Source of the DNA: Nitrospirota bacterium | GTDB lineage: Bacteria; Nitrospirota; Nitrospiria; Nitrospirales; Nitrospiraceae | Length of the DNA: 64,000 nt | Reading direction: 5' to 3' | Assembly (NCBI GenBank): GCA_030645475.1 | Contig: JAUSMA010000029.1 | Location: 62,001 to 126,000 of the forward strand | Shown: one piece after another, positions 1-8,346 of the stretch | Layout: every line of letters begins with the position of its first letter | Numbering within the stretch: position 1 is the stretch's first letter | The notes under the pieces: model-generated | Databases searched by the model: none | Told to the model about the DNA's origin: nothing | Seen by the model: only the letters and a program-made list of their open reading frames with translations | Position numbers and translations under genes: made by a program

Positions 1-288
1 TCGTTCGACGTGTGCATTCGAAGATCGGCCAGGCTATTATTGAGACATAAGTCGTAATGGAGCGGACGTGGGTAGTGGGGATTCTGCTAGGCCAGACTGA
101 GAAGAAGAGGTATAGGCGCTGATTGCCAGTACGCTCGCGACATTGCAGTAAGGTTGAACGGACCTGTCGCCGATGAATTCATTGCAAGCGCGAAAAATAG
201 AATAACTAGTTTCTCTCTTGCCGAAAGAGAAGCACAAGGACTTTTCAAGTCGGAAAGGAGAAAGGTGTCTGGAGCCATTCACGCCACC

Positions 289-777
289 ATGAGGAACAGG
301 TGGCCGACCGATCCGACAACTTCAGCCCGCATGAAGCGGGTACGGCAAATAGCGACTGGCCCTGAACAAAGAGTTCAGGCTGTGATTCGAACACTTGGGG
401 TGCGGTTTTCCAACTCGCTTAGGTCTCTTGATGGAAGCCCTGACTTCTGCAGCAAAAAGCATCGCTGGGCTGTTTTTGTGCATGGATGTTTCTGGCATGG
501 CCATGCATACTGTCGATACGCCACGGTGCCACAAAGAAATCGTACTTCTTGGTTGGCGAAAATCAAAGGAAACAAGGCTCGGGATCGTCGAGTCACAAAT
601 ACTCTGCGAAAAAGCGGGTATGCGGTTTATGTGATCTGGGAGTGCCAGACACACGACCCTAACCGACTTCGCCGTCGGCTGGTTGCATTCTTTACAAGAC
701 AGACTCACTGTACTCTTCGCAATTTGGAAGTAATTTCCAAATCAAAATCTGGCACCTTGACACAGCGAAGACTTTGA
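289..777 (+). CDS. vsr: Very-short-patch (Vsr) mismatch endonuclease
   Basis: Vsr enzymes nick next to T:G mismatches that arise when 5-methylcytosine deaminates, and so accompany cytosine-5 methylases. The product (162 aa from this start) carries the family signature FVHGCFWHGH followed by a Cys (the Asp/His/zinc core region), then WLAKIKGN, RD and VIWECQ near the C terminus. The ATG at 289 sits just before the usual family N terminus; an in-frame ATG at 154 would add 45 residues that do not resemble the family. The gene lies 46 bp upstream of a C5 methyltransferase on the same strand, which is the normal Vsr context. Base composition is lower in GC than the rest of the window, suggesting acquisition. 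Confidence 0.9.
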   Translation: MRNRWPTDPTTSARMKRVRQIATGPEQRVQAVIRTLGVRFSNSLRSLDGSPDFCSKKHRWAVFVHGCFWHGHAYCRYATVPQRNRTSWLAKIKGNKARDRRVTNTLRKSGYAVYVIWECQTHDPNRLRRRLVAFFTRQTHCTLRNLEVISKSKSGTLTQRRL

Positions 778-823
778 GTATCATGCATTCACCAAGGCCT
801 ATTAATTGGTTGACATAACTTCC

Positions 824-2311
824 ATGCGTGAAAATATTTTCGACATGCGATCACGAAGGTTGGAGCTCGGACTTCCACAGCGCGAGGTCGCACTGCGTGC
901 CTGCGTCCGAGAGACGCAACTCAGAAAATGGGAACGTGGGCTCGAGTTGCCGGATTCTGAGTCAGCAAAAAGATTGGGAAAGGTTCTTAAGATCAGCCCG
1001 TATAAGCTTCTCAGTGCACAGGAGATCCACGCTGAATTTGCTACCCCAGGTGAGGGATACACAACTGCTGAGGCTGGCAAAGGTGAAGTTACTCGTCGTA
1101 AGTCGGTTCCTCCCAGTGGGATTAGACGAGTCTTGGATGTTTTTTGTGGGGCCGGTGGTCTTTCATATGGATTTGAACGGTCAGAAGGGTTCATCACCAC
1201 ATGTGGAATAGATCTGCTCCCTGACCGTATCAAGACATTTATGGCCAACCATCACTATGCAACTGGTATTGCCGGAGATTTGCGTGCATATTCTCTTCAC
1301 GAGATACACAAGCTAACAGGGCATGTTGACGTTGTTGTGGGTGGACCGCCCTGCCAAGGATTCTCATCGATTCGCCCCTTCCGAAATCTGACAGAGGGCG
1401 ATCCTCGGAATTCATTAGTCGAGCATTATGTATTGGTCATCAATCACTTGCGTCCAGAGTGGTTCGTTTTTGAGAACGTTGTTGGAATACTAACCCATGA
1501 AAACGGCTCACGGCTTCGCGCCGTCCTTGAAGGCTTCCGTAGCGCGGGCTACTCAGTTGAATGGCGTGTGGTTAACGCGGCTTTGTATGGTGTCGCACAA
1601 CATCGCGAGCGTGTTGTAATTGTTGGAAATCGAAGAGGGGTGCCATTTTTATGGCCAAATCCTTCTCACCGCGCTGAACATAAAAGCATGGCTGGATCGC
1701 GGCCAGAAGTTATTCGAACTGAGGGCCCTCTCTTCTGTCCCGACCTCCCGCCCGCGGTCACTCTGATGGAGGCCATCGATGATCTGCCGCCAATACCTGC
1801 TGGTGGGGAGGCCTCAGGGTATATTGGGCCGACTCGGACTGAGTATCAGCGAAAACTGAGAGCCGGATCAAACCTCCTTACTTTGCACAGGGCAACCAAT
1901 CACTCAGCAAAGATGCTCGAAATAATACGTCACGCAGGAAGCAACATTTCTGCTCTGCCGCAGGGTATGGTCAAAAGCGGTTTCAGTTCATGCTACAGCC
2001 GACTCAATCCTGATAGGCCAAGCACAACTTTAACGGTTAATTTCGTGCATCCTGCATCAAACCGCTGCATCCATCCATATCAGGATCGTGCTCTTACGCC
2101 TCGCGAGGGTGCCCGCATTCAGAGCTTCCCAGACAGTTATCAGTTTCACGGCACAACAGCACAAGTCGTAAAGCAGATTGGGAATGCCGTCCCGCCCATT
2201 TTGGGGCAACGAATTGCTGAAGCTATTATTAGTAGCGAGGAAAATGTGAAAAATGGTCGACCTAAGAAATCCCGAGATGCTTGGCAGCCTCAGGTTGAAT
2301 CTGCCTTTTAG
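824..2311 (+). CDS. DNA (cytosine-5) methyltransferase with N-terminal HTH domain
   Basis: This is the modification enzyme of the R-M system. Residues about 8-65 form an XRE-type helix-turn-helix (LELGLPQREVALRAC, then WERGLELPD). The catalytic core follows: motif I LDVFCGAGG (about residue 102), motif IV GGPPCQGFSS with the catalytic Cys (about 176), motif VI FENV (about 217), motif VIII QHRERV (about 259) and motif X QIGNAVPP near the C terminus. Length is 495 aa. There is no clear Shine-Dalgarno; ATG 845 or TTG 806 are other possible starts. A TTGACA hexamer lies at 810-815. An N-terminal HTH in C5 methylases is known to let the enzyme repress its own promoter; that role here is inference. 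The 3' end overlaps the convergent gene by 4 bp. Confidence 0.95.
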   Translation: MRENIFDMRSRRLELGLPQREVALRACVRETQLRKWERGLELPDSESAKRLGKVLKISPYKLLSAQEIHAEFATPGEGYTTAEAGKGEVTRRKSVPPSGIRRVLDVFCGAGGLSYGFERSEGFITTCGIDLLPDRIKTFMANHHYATGIAGDLRAYSLHEIHKLTGHVDVVVGGPPCQGFSSIRPFRNLTEGDPRNSLVEHYVLVINHLRPEWFVFENVVGILTHENGSRLRAVLEGFRSAGYSVEWRVVNAALYGVAQHRERVVIVGNRRGVPFLWPNPSHRAEHKSMAGSRPEVIRTEGPLFCPDLPPAVTLMEAIDDLPPIPAGGEASGYIGPTRTEYQRKLRAGSNLLTLHRATNHSAKMLEIIRHAGSNISALPQGMVKSGFSSCYSRLNPDRPSTTLTVNFVHPASNRCIHPYQDRALTPREGARIQSFPDSYQFHGTTAQVVKQIGNAVPPILGQRIAEAIISSEENVKNGRPKKSRDAWQPQVESAF

Positions 2312-2979
2312 GTAGGCCGTGAGAAAAGCGAAGTAGTTTTTTTATATGTACCACCTTTTGGAGAAAGTGGACAGCGATCAAGGTCGCAGTACACAATTCC
2401 AAGAGCGTTCATGCCTTCGGCATTGATTACCGCGGTCTTCCCGCTATCGCCTTCTGTGTTACTGAAGTTAAAGTGAGACTTCTTCAGAGAGCCAACGCGA
2501 ACTTCCCAAATCCAAGGTACTTTTCCCCTGTTGCTCTTTCCTCTATGGTGGTTTCCTTCAGCATCACCTAACACGTATCTAAGCGTTAGGTGGGGGCCTG
2601 GCTTAATAAGGTGGCCTTTTGGCTTGTTATTTTCTAGCGCCACTTTGATCTCAATGTTTTTGCATCCTGCACCTTGGCCGAGCAAGTCAGGGTATGTATG
2701 AGGCGCGTTCGCAGCAAAACGACCTTCAGAAGCTCTAACAATTCCACCGCGATAAAGGTTTCCGATGATTGCTGAAAGATTTGCTAGTTCGACCAGCTCG
2801 GATAAGCGTTCGCCTCCAGCCTCTATGAGTTTCTCATCGATGGAATCAAGAATCTCATAAACGTAGGTGACTGCCTTCCCGATCATGTCTACGGATAGTC
2901 CGCATACATCGAGTGAATTCTCGTGGCGAAGATATCTTGTGTTACAGGATCGCATTTTTCGATTCCGATTAAGCCTCAA
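2308..2979 (-). CDS. Putative type II restriction endonuclease (PD-ExK)
   Basis: I do not recognise the family by name. The 223-aa protein contains Pro97-Asp98 and, 11 residues on, Glu110-Ile-Lys112 (NIEIKVA), a good match to the PD-(D/E)xK nuclease core. It lies tail to tail with the C5 methylase (4-bp overlap) and its start overlaps the stop of a controller-type HTH gene (ATGA), the classic C-R arrangement. Function as the cognate restriction enzyme is therefore inferred mainly from context plus the core motif. The recognition sequence cannot be read from the sequence. A Cys pair near the C terminus (YCDLDRC) is of unknown role. Confidence 0.72.
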   Translation of the reverse strand: MRLNRNRKMRSCNTRYLRHENSLDVCGLSVDMIGKAVTYVYEILDSIDEKLIEAGGERLSELVELANLSAIIGNLYRGGIVRASEGRFAANAPHTYPDLLGQGAGCKNIEIKVALENNKPKGHLIKPGPHLTLRYVLGDAEGNHHRGKSNRGKVPWIWEVRVGSLKKSHFNFSNTEGDSGKTAVINAEGMNALGIVYCDLDRCPLSPKGGTYKKTTSLFSRPT

Positions 2980-3188
2980 TGATCCGCGAAAAAATCACTG
3001 GGGTGTATCCGTAAAGCCAAGGAGAGCTTGAGAATGTTCAGAACTCCAACGTTTCGTTCGCCTCGTTCGATGCCGCCAACATACGTTCGGTGAAGCCCAG
3101 AGCGTTCTGCCAATGCTTCCTGGGATAGGCCTGACGCTTGCCGAAGCTCTCGAACTCGCATTCCGAAGCGTTTGAGGTCTCGGTTCAT
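2976..3188 (-). CDS. XRE-family controller (C) protein of the R-M system
   Basis: This 70-aa protein is a single helix-turn-helix domain (RELRQASGLSQEALAERSG, then YVGGIERGERNV, LNILKLSLAL). Size, domain and ATGA overlap with the downstream nuclease gene match restriction-modification controller proteins, which delay endonuclease expression until the host DNA is methylated. A palindromic site resembling a C-box lies 38-50 bp upstream. It could instead be a plain XRE repressor, but the position makes a C protein most likely. Confidence 0.85.
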   Translation of the reverse strand: MNRDLKRFGMRVRELRQASGLSQEALAERSGLHRTYVGGIERGERNVGVLNILKLSLALRIHPSDFFADH

Positions 3189-3225
3189 GGTTGCAATATC
3201 AATAGATGATGACGATACGTCTACA

Positions 3226-3238
3226 GACTATGAGTATC
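3226..3238. promoter_or_regulatory. Candidate C-box operator
   Basis: GACTATGAGTATC lies upstream of the controller gene. It fits the GACT-N3-AGTC type of C-box with one mismatch (AGTA for AGTC). C proteins bind such sites in their own promoter. There is one half-good box rather than a clear tandem pair, so this is tentative. Confidence 0.35.
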
Positions 3239-3354
3239 TATGTTTAGAGGATTTTGTAAGGGATAGGGTTAGGCACGAGTATGGATTTATTGAGACGCCC
3301 GACCTACGGTCTGCACGCGGTTGCCTGGAGCAAGAAGGGGGTGGAACAAGAAGG

Positions 3355-3388
3355 GGGACAGGCACCGCTCTGAAGCGGAGCCAGTCCC
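3355..3388. repeat. REP-like palindrome
   Basis: Two 15-base arms (3355-3369 and 3374-3388) pair around a CTGA loop with two mismatches; the arms begin GGGAC and end GTCCC. It follows two copies of the word GAACAAGAAGGGG or close variants. This is the form of REP elements mobilised by RAYT proteins, but no RAYT gene is in the window. Confidence 0.5.
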
Positions 3389-3720
3389 AGCTCACGACTG
3401 TCGAAAGATGAGCCGATTGACGAATGGTATCTACTCAGGTGTTCAGGCGGAAGACTAAAAGCCTTCGGCCTATCTACCTGAGTCGTTACGACGAATGACC
3501 GCTGACGTTTGACGTTCTCCTGGCTGTAGCATCTTGCGACAGTGATCAGATTCCCAACGGGGTCTTTCTCGACACTTGCGGCGCTCAGCCCTCGCCATCT
3601 TTCCTTCTTCTCTCTTAACTCATTGTTTGTTTGCATGTTTACTCAGCACACTTGGCCACGCTTGCCTGGCATCTCGCTCGCAATGATATTCAACGGGTAG
3701 GAAGGCAAGGAGGCAATGAA

Positions 3721-4101
3721 ATGAAAATTGTACTGGTTGGAGCCGTGCTCTTGGCGCTCGCCGGGGGCGCGAGCCTGAAAGAATTGAACGTCTCTCAGCC
3801 GGAGCGTGATGTGCTCAGCGGTAGAGTTATTTTTTCGACGATTTGTCTCCGTTGTCATGGGATCGACGGGAAGGGCGATGGGCCAATGAAGTTTACGCCT
3901 CCGGTTGCCGATCTGACGTCCCCCGCGGTTCAAGGAAAGCTGGATGCGAGGTTGTTCAAGAGTGTGCATGACGGCAAGAAAAATACTGCAATGGGGGCCT
4001 GGAGAGAAGCACTCACGGACGATGAGATTTGGGATGTGCTCGCCTATGTGCGGACGCTCGCTCCCGAAGCAGCCGGCGGCATGGGAAGCGGGCTCCGATG
4101 A
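3721..4101 (+). CDS. Periplasmic monoheme cytochrome c
   Basis: A 126-aa small class I-type cytochrome c. A signal peptide (MKIVLVGAVLLALAGGAS) precedes one heme site, CLRCH, followed by GIDGKGDGP, a typical context for diffusible cytochromes; a C-terminal helix with DDEIWDVLAYVRTL follows. ATG 3721 has AAGGAGG at 3708-3714. The stop overlaps the next start (ATGA), so the two cytochromes are co-translated. It probably shuttles electrons from sulfur dehydrogenases further along the cluster; this is inferred from position. Confidence 0.88.
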   Translation: MKIVLVGAVLLALAGGASLKELNVSQPERDVLSGRVIFSTICLRCHGIDGKGDGPMKFTPPVADLTSPAVQGKLDARLFKSVHDGKKNTAMGAWREALTDDEIWDVLAYVRTLAPEAAGGMGSGLR

Positions 4102-4571
4102 GATCGACCCTCTGCCGGATCATGTTGGGGCTGTGGGTCGTGACGATGGTGGCTGGTGGATGGTTCTTTGTGCGGGGATGGACGGTGCCTGGCACGGATG
4201 GGCGGACGCAAATCGTCTTAGCCCCGGCAGAGCGTGACTTGATCCTGGGCGAGATGCGGATGCTCCTGAAGGCGGTCCATGGTGTCGTGACTGGCTTGGC
4301 CGGTCAGGATCAGGCGGCGGATCGAACGCAGATTGAACAGGCTGCCCGCTCGGCAGGAATGGGCATGGCGGCGGACGTGAATCCGGCGCTCATGGAGAAA
4401 TTGCCGCTTCCGTTCAAGCAAATGGGTATGTCGATTCATCGGGACATGGATGCTCTTGCGGATGCGGTCGTCCAGAAAGAGACTCCACAACAGATTCTCC
4501 AGCGCCTCTCCAGCATGACGGCCCGCTGCACGACGTGCCATGACATGTATCGATTCGGAGTGGATAAGTAG
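4098..4571 (+). CDS. Cytochrome c'/c556-like protein
   Basis: 157 aa with an N-terminal hydrophobic anchor or signal (residues about 7-25) and a single C-terminal heme site CTTCH (ARCTTCHDMYRFG). A heme motif at the C-terminal end of a mainly helical protein is the hallmark of the cytochrome c'/c556 fold. Its start overlaps the previous stop by 4 bp. A second protein of this type is at 25429. Ligand (NO, electron transfer) is unknown. Confidence 0.75.
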   Translation: MRSTLCRIMLGLWVVTMVAGGWFFVRGWTVPGTDGRTQIVLAPAERDLILGEMRMLLKAVHGVVTGLAGQDQAADRTQIEQAARSAGMGMAADVNPALMEKLPLPFKQMGMSIHRDMDALADAVVQKETPQQILQRLSSMTARCTTCHDMYRFGVDK

Positions 4572-4756
4572 CGGTCAGCCGTCAGCATTCAGCTATCAGC
4601 ATGAAGGTTCAACCGAAAAAATGGTCGAAAGCAAAGCCCAAAAAGGCTGAATCCATTTCCCGAACAATGACTCATACCCATCAAGATCGCGATCAGCCGA
4701 CAGTCTTTTAATCTGAACGCTGATGGCTACCAGCTGAAGGCTGATCGCTTCAGCCC
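4572..4756. repeat. Short-word repeat spacer
   Basis: The spacer is largely built from permuted words such as CAGCATTCAGC, CTATCAGC, GATCAGCCGACAG, GAACGCTGATGG and CTGAAGGCTGATCG, giving loose inverted and direct repeats. The same style of repeat, with other words, fills several spacers in this window. No reading frame here looks coding. Confidence 0.55.
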
Positions 4757-4774
4757 AACCAAGGAGGTGCAGTC

Positions 4775-4996
4775 ATGACATGCAATGTAGGGGGAGTGGA
4801 ACGACCGATTCGGATTGTTTTGGGGATTGCGTTGCTCGGGATCGGCGGCTTTGCCGGGTTGCCCCCGGTAGGAACTGGTATCGCGCTGGTGGTGGGGACA
4901 GTCATGTTGATCACGGGCGCCATCGGTTTCTGCCCGGCCTGGACCCTATTGGGAATCAATACCTGTCCGACGGAGAACGTGAACCGTAAAAAGTGA
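4775..4996 (+). CDS. DUF2892 (YgaP-like) inner-membrane protein
   Basis: 73 aa. It opens with CNVGGVERPIRIVLG and ends with TGAIGFCPAWTLLGINTCP, both diagnostic of the DUF2892 family, with two predicted membrane helices between. In other bacteria this domain forms the membrane part of YgaP-type rhodaneses or stands alone beside sulfide-oxidising genes, as here next to sulfide:quinone oxidoreductase. AAGGAGG lies at 4760-4766, before ATG 4775. Function is unproven. Confidence 0.85.
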   Translation: MTCNVGGVERPIRIVLGIALLGIGGFAGLPPVGTGIALVVGTVMLITGAIGFCPAWTLLGINTCPTENVNRKK

Positions 4997-5072
4997 ACCG
5001 TGAAACGGGAAAAACTTTGAAAAGCGAGTCTTGCGAACAACGATTTATGCCTAACGTGTAACGAGGTGAACC

Positions 5073-6320
5073 ATGGCACGAGTGGTGATCATCGGCGCAT
5101 CGATCGGTGGACTGCCTGCGGCTTATGAGGCACGGGCGTTTCTCGCGAAGAAACACAAGGTCACGGTCATCTCCAATGTCGAGTCCTTTCATTTCGTGCC
5201 GTCGAATCCCTGGGTCGCGGTCGGATGGCGTACCAGGAAAGACATCAGTTTTCAGATCGCGCCTGTCTTGGCCAAGAAAGGGATTGAGTTCGTTCATGCC
5301 ACGGCGGACCGGATCGAGCCGGAACAGAATCGCGTCGTCACCGCCAAAGGCGAGGTGCCCTATGACTATCTGATCATCGCGACGGGTCCCAAGCTGAATT
5401 TCGGCGCGGTCCCGGGACTGGGACCCAGCGGCTATACCCAATCCATCTGCAATGTGGACCATGCCGAGCAGGCCTGGGGCTCGTATCAGGCTTTCCTCAA
5501 GAATCCCGGTCCCATCGTCGTCGGGGCGGCTCAGGGCGCGTCCTGTTTCGGACCGGCCTATGAGATGGCGTTCATCCTCGACACCGACCTTCGGAAAAAG
5601 AAGCTCCGGAAGAAAGTGCCGATCTATTTCGTGACGCCGGAACCGTACATCGGACATATGGGATTGGCCGGAGTGGGGGCTTCGCGCCGCCTCATGGAGG
5701 ACGAGTTCGCCGAACATTCCATCAAGCCGATTCCAAATAGTTCGATCAAAGAAGTCCAGCCTGGCAAGGTGCTGCTGGAAGATGGACAGGAAATTCCGTT
5801 CCGCTACTCCATGTTCATCCCGCCGTTCGCCGGGGTGGATGCGGTGGCCGGTACGCCTGGCTTGTGTAACCCCAAAGGGTTCGTGAACATCGATGCCTAT
5901 CAGGCCAATCCTAAGTACAAGAATATTTACTCGGTCGGTGTCTGCGTGGCGATTCCACCGGTCGAAGTGACCCCCATCCCGACCGGCGCACCCAAGACCG
6001 GCTACATGATCGAGTCGATGGTCTCCGCGGCGGTCCACAACATCAAGGCCGATATCGAGAACGATCCCAAGCGCGATACCGCGACATGGAATGCCATCTG
6101 CCTGGCCGACATGGGGGACACGGGCGTCGCGTTCGTGGCCTTGCCGCAGATGGCGCCGAGAAATGTGACCTGGGCGAAGAAGGGGAAGTGGGTTCATCTG
6201 GCCAAGATCGGGCTGGAGAAATATTTCCTCCATAAGATGAAACGCGGGATCAGCGAGCCCTACTATGAAAAAGTGATCCTGAAAGCGTTGGGCATCGAGA
6301 AGTTGGATAAACCGGCATGA
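5073..6320 (+). CDS. sqr: Sulfide:quinone oxidoreductase
   Basis: A flavoprotein that oxidises sulfide to sulfane sulfur and reduces quinone at the membrane. 415 aa. The N-terminal dinucleotide fold is VVIIGASIGG. Three cysteines fit the catalytic set of the Aquifex-type enzyme: Cys126 in SICNVDHAE, Cys158 in GASCFGPAYE and Cys343 in AICLADMG. The quinone/FAD region IPPVEVTPIPTGAPKTGYM (about 294-312) is also intact, and the C terminus has the amphipathic KYFLHKMKRG stretch used for membrane association. ATG 5073 is the first good start, with GAGGTG just upstream. The stop overlaps the next gene (ATGA). Confidence 0.93.
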   Translation: MARVVIIGASIGGLPAAYEARAFLAKKHKVTVISNVESFHFVPSNPWVAVGWRTRKDISFQIAPVLAKKGIEFVHATADRIEPEQNRVVTAKGEVPYDYLIIATGPKLNFGAVPGLGPSGYTQSICNVDHAEQAWGSYQAFLKNPGPIVVGAAQGASCFGPAYEMAFILDTDLRKKKLRKKVPIYFVTPEPYIGHMGLAGVGASRRLMEDEFAEHSIKPIPNSSIKEVQPGKVLLEDGQEIPFRYSMFIPPFAGVDAVAGTPGLCNPKGFVNIDAYQANPKYKNIYSVGVCVAIPPVEVTPIPTGAPKTGYMIESMVSAAVHNIKADIENDPKRDTATWNAICLADMGDTGVAFVALPQMAPRNVTWAKKGKWVHLAKIGLEKYFLHKMKRGISEPYYEKVILKALGIEKLDKPA

Positions 6321-6742
6321 ATACGATAACGCTCCCCTTCTCTGTTAGGTTTTTCCGGCTCACGAAGATGGGGCTGCTGGCGCTGACGGGGTTGTTGCTC
6401 ACGGCCTGTGCCGGTGGTCCGTCGGATCGTTCTGACGCCGTGAAGATGGCGGATGTCTTGAAGGGGAAGACGAAGCAGGAGCTTCTGGCCTGCGCCGGTG
6501 CGCCGAGAAGAGAGACCATCTCGGATGGTCTGACCGCGATGCTGTACCAGGAGGAAGCTGAACTTGTCGAACTCTCGGTTCCCGGCGCGAAGTCGAGCGG
6601 TCCACGGGATATACCCCATCGTTGTCGAGCGACGGTCACGCTCAAGGACGGCCGCGTGACCGATGTGCGATACGAGTCGGTGCCTGCATGGTTGGGGGCC
6701 GAAAACCATTGCGACGCGATCTTCGCGCGCTGCTCTCAGTAG
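6317..6742 (+). CDS. Small lipoprotein of unknown function
   Basis: 141 aa, with a lipobox LLTAC after a hydrophobic signal. The middle (VLKGKTKQELLACAGAPRRE) resembles the helix-turn segment of SmpA/OmlA-like outer-membrane lipoproteins, where a G-x-T-x-x-E-L motif precedes a Gly/Pro turn. Four further Cys may form disulfides. It is translationally coupled to the sqr gene. Role unknown; a periplasmic chaperone or structural part of the sulfide-oxidising apparatus would be guesswork. Confidence 0.65.
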   Translation: MNTITLPFSVRFFRLTKMGLLALTGLLLTACAGGPSDRSDAVKMADVLKGKTKQELLACAGAPRRETISDGLTAMLYQEEAELVELSVPGAKSSGPRDIPHRCRATVTLKDGRVTDVRYESVPAWLGAENHCDAIFARCSQ

Positions 6743-6786
6743 GGGCAGCCGTCCGGTCGGAGAATCGGACGACCAAGGAGCAGGCC

Positions 6787-6903
6787 ATGGAGCGGGCACT
6801 TGTGGGGAGGGCTCTCGTGGCCTCAGCGTTCGTATCGCTTGCCGCTGGTTCGGTCCATTATGCGGTCAGGGGCGAGAAGATTTTGTATCCGGGGGTTTCA
6901 TGA
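6787..6903 (+). CDS. Small membrane peptide
   Basis: 38 aa: one hydrophobic segment (ALVASAFVSLAAGSVHYAV) followed by a basic tail. ATG 6787 has AAGGAG at 6776-6781. It lies just before the TauE/SafE gene and within the same run. Too short for homology judgement; reported because start signals are good. Confidence 0.4.
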   Translation: MERALVGRALVASAFVSLAAGSVHYAVRGEKILYPGVS

Positions 6904-6922
6904 GCCTCACAAGAAGAGACAC

Positions 6923-7726
6923 ATGACGGGCGGCGATCCATCGATCCTTGTTGTCGTGGTGGGAAGTCTGGTCGGTCTTTCGCTGGGCGTCACGGGAAGC
7001 GGCGGGTCGCTGATCGCAATTCCCCTCCTGGTCTATGTGCTCGGGACGAGCGTACAGGAAGCCGTGAGTCTCTCGCTCGCGCTCGTCGCCGCTGCGGCCT
7101 GCATCGGCGCCATCGAGTCTTTCCAGTCGGGCCTCGTCAAGGTGAAGGCGGCGTTACTGTTGAGCGGCACTGGGATGATCGGCGGGTGGGTGGGAGTCGC
7201 CGGTCACCGGCTTGTCCGGGAGGAAATCACGCTCCTGCTCTTCGGCCTGCTGATGATCGTGGCGGCCGGACAGATGTGGTGGCGCACGACCTTGCGGGAG
7301 GATCCTGAGGAACGGAGCATCTGCGCGGACCTGTTTCCGCGGACCTGCTGGATGAAAGTGAGCGGGATCGGATTGGTGGTCGGCTTGTTGACTGGATTCT
7401 TTGGGGTCGGAGGAGGGTTTGTGATTGTGCCGGCCCTGACGCTGCTACTTGGATTTCCGATGCGGGTGGCGGTGGGGACTTCGCTGTTCATCATTACGCT
7501 GATTGCCCTGACGGGAGTCGCCGCATATGCTCGTCTGGCTCCGTTGGATGCGCGCATCCTCTCGTTCTTGATCGCCGGTGCAATTATCGGAATGCTGGCC
7601 GGGAGACAGGTGAGTCGCGCCCTCTCCCCCACGCTCTTAACCAGAGCCTTTGTCGTGGTCGCATGGGTGGTCGCGGTGATTCTCATCGGCCACAATCTCT
7701 GGAAGATCAACGGAGGAATCTTGTGA
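6923..7726 (+). CDS. TauE/SafE-family anion exporter
   Basis: 267 aa polytopic protein with two internally similar halves, each with a glycine-rich loop: SLGVTGSGGSLIAIPLLVYVLG at the N terminus (family motif G-x-G-G-x-x-x-x-P) and FFGVGGGFVIVPAL in the middle. TauE/SafE (DUF81) proteins export sulfite, sulfoacetate or related organosulfur anions. About eight membrane helices are apparent. Its place between sqr and a bc complex, near a sulfite oxidase, favours a sulfur oxyanion. The GTG of the Rieske gene overlaps its stop codon. ATG 6923 is chosen; upstream in-frame codons lack hydrophobic or family features. Confidence 0.88.
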   Translation: MTGGDPSILVVVVGSLVGLSLGVTGSGGSLIAIPLLVYVLGTSVQEAVSLSLALVAAAACIGAIESFQSGLVKVKAALLLSGTGMIGGWVGVAGHRLVREEITLLLFGLLMIVAAGQMWWRTTLREDPEERSICADLFPRTCWMKVSGIGLVVGLLTGFFGVGGGFVIVPALTLLLGFPMRVAVGTSLFIITLIALTGVAAYARLAPLDARILSFLIAGAIIGMLAGRQVSRALSPTLLTRAFVVVAWVVAVILIGHNLWKINGGIL

Positions 7727-8268
7727 GTGAGCAACAGGGGGGCCTTGAAGAGGGAGGGGACTATACGCCTGTCGGTTCGAGGCGGACGTTTTTTGGCTGG
7801 GTGACGAAGGTAGCGGCAGGCTTGGTCGGGCTCGGGCTGGCAATTCCCTTGGCCGGGTATGTGATTTCACCAGCTCTGAAGCGCAGAGTCCAATCGTGGG
7901 TCGAGGTCGGTCGGGTCGATAGTTTGCCGGAAGGAGAACCGTCACAGCTTGAGTATGTGACGATCGTCAGAGACGGATACCTAGAGGCCAAGACCCAGAA
8001 GGCCGTCTGGGCGGTGAAACAGCCGGACGGAGCCGTCACCGTGTTCGCGCCTCTTTGCACGCATCTGGGGTGCGGCTATCACTGGGATACGACGGACCGG
8101 CAGTTCAAATGCCCCTGTCATGGAAGCGTTTATGATGTGACCGGAGCGGTGTTGGCCGGCCCTGCTCCTCGTGCGCTGGACCGCTTGCCGACAAAAATCG
8201 AATTAGGACGGGTGCTCGTCATGTACAAAGAGTTCAAGTCGGGATTGTCGAAGTCGGTGGAACTGTGA
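7723..8268 (+). CDS. Rieske iron-sulfur protein
   Basis: The 2Fe-2S subunit of a quinol:cytochrome c oxidoreductase. 181 aa from GTG 7723, which overlaps the previous stop (GTGA) and has GGAGG upstream. Cluster box 1 is CTHLGC (ligands Cys112, His114) and box 2 is CPCHGS (ligands Cys130, His133); Cys117 and Cys132 can form the stabilising disulfide. One N-terminal membrane helix (about 28-48) follows SRRTFFG, a twin-arginine-like signal as expected for a folded, Tat-exported Rieske protein. Next comes the cytochrome b gene. Confidence 0.95.
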   Translation: MSEQQGGLEEGGDYTPVGSRRTFFGWVTKVAAGLVGLGLAIPLAGYVISPALKRRVQSWVEVGRVDSLPEGEPSQLEYVTIVRDGYLEAKTQKAVWAVKQPDGAVTVFAPLCTHLGCGYHWDTTDRQFKCPCHGSVYDVTGAVLAGPAPRALDRLPTKIELGRVLVMYKEFKSGLSKSVEL

Positions 8269-8346
8269 AATTGGTGAGCGGCGAGAGGGGTTCGGGAAAT
8301 CCTACCACTCGCCCCTAGCCGCTTGCCTCTAGCCCGGAGCATTCTG

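Larger units (their letters stand above)
3189..3720. other. Spacer between the R-M island and the cytochrome cluster
   Basis: No convincing gene. It holds the candidate C-box, then a REP-like hairpin, then the leader of the first cytochrome gene with AAGGAGG at 3708-3714. The reading frames here have no recognisable domains. The change from AT-richer to GC-rich sequence happens around 3300 and probably marks the island edge. Confidence 0.5.

Noticed and set aside
3172-3411. 79-codon frame divergent from the controller gene
   Set aside because: Overlaps the controller start and runs through a hairpin repeat; no protein-like pattern.
3667-3682. Weaker sigma-54-like site before the first cytochrome gene
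   Set aside because: Three of twelve consensus positions fail; GC-rich sequence gives such matches by chance.
4956-6233. 425-codon minus-strand frame opposite sqr
   Set aside because: Antisense of a clear sulfide:quinone oxidoreductase; no independent start signals or domains.
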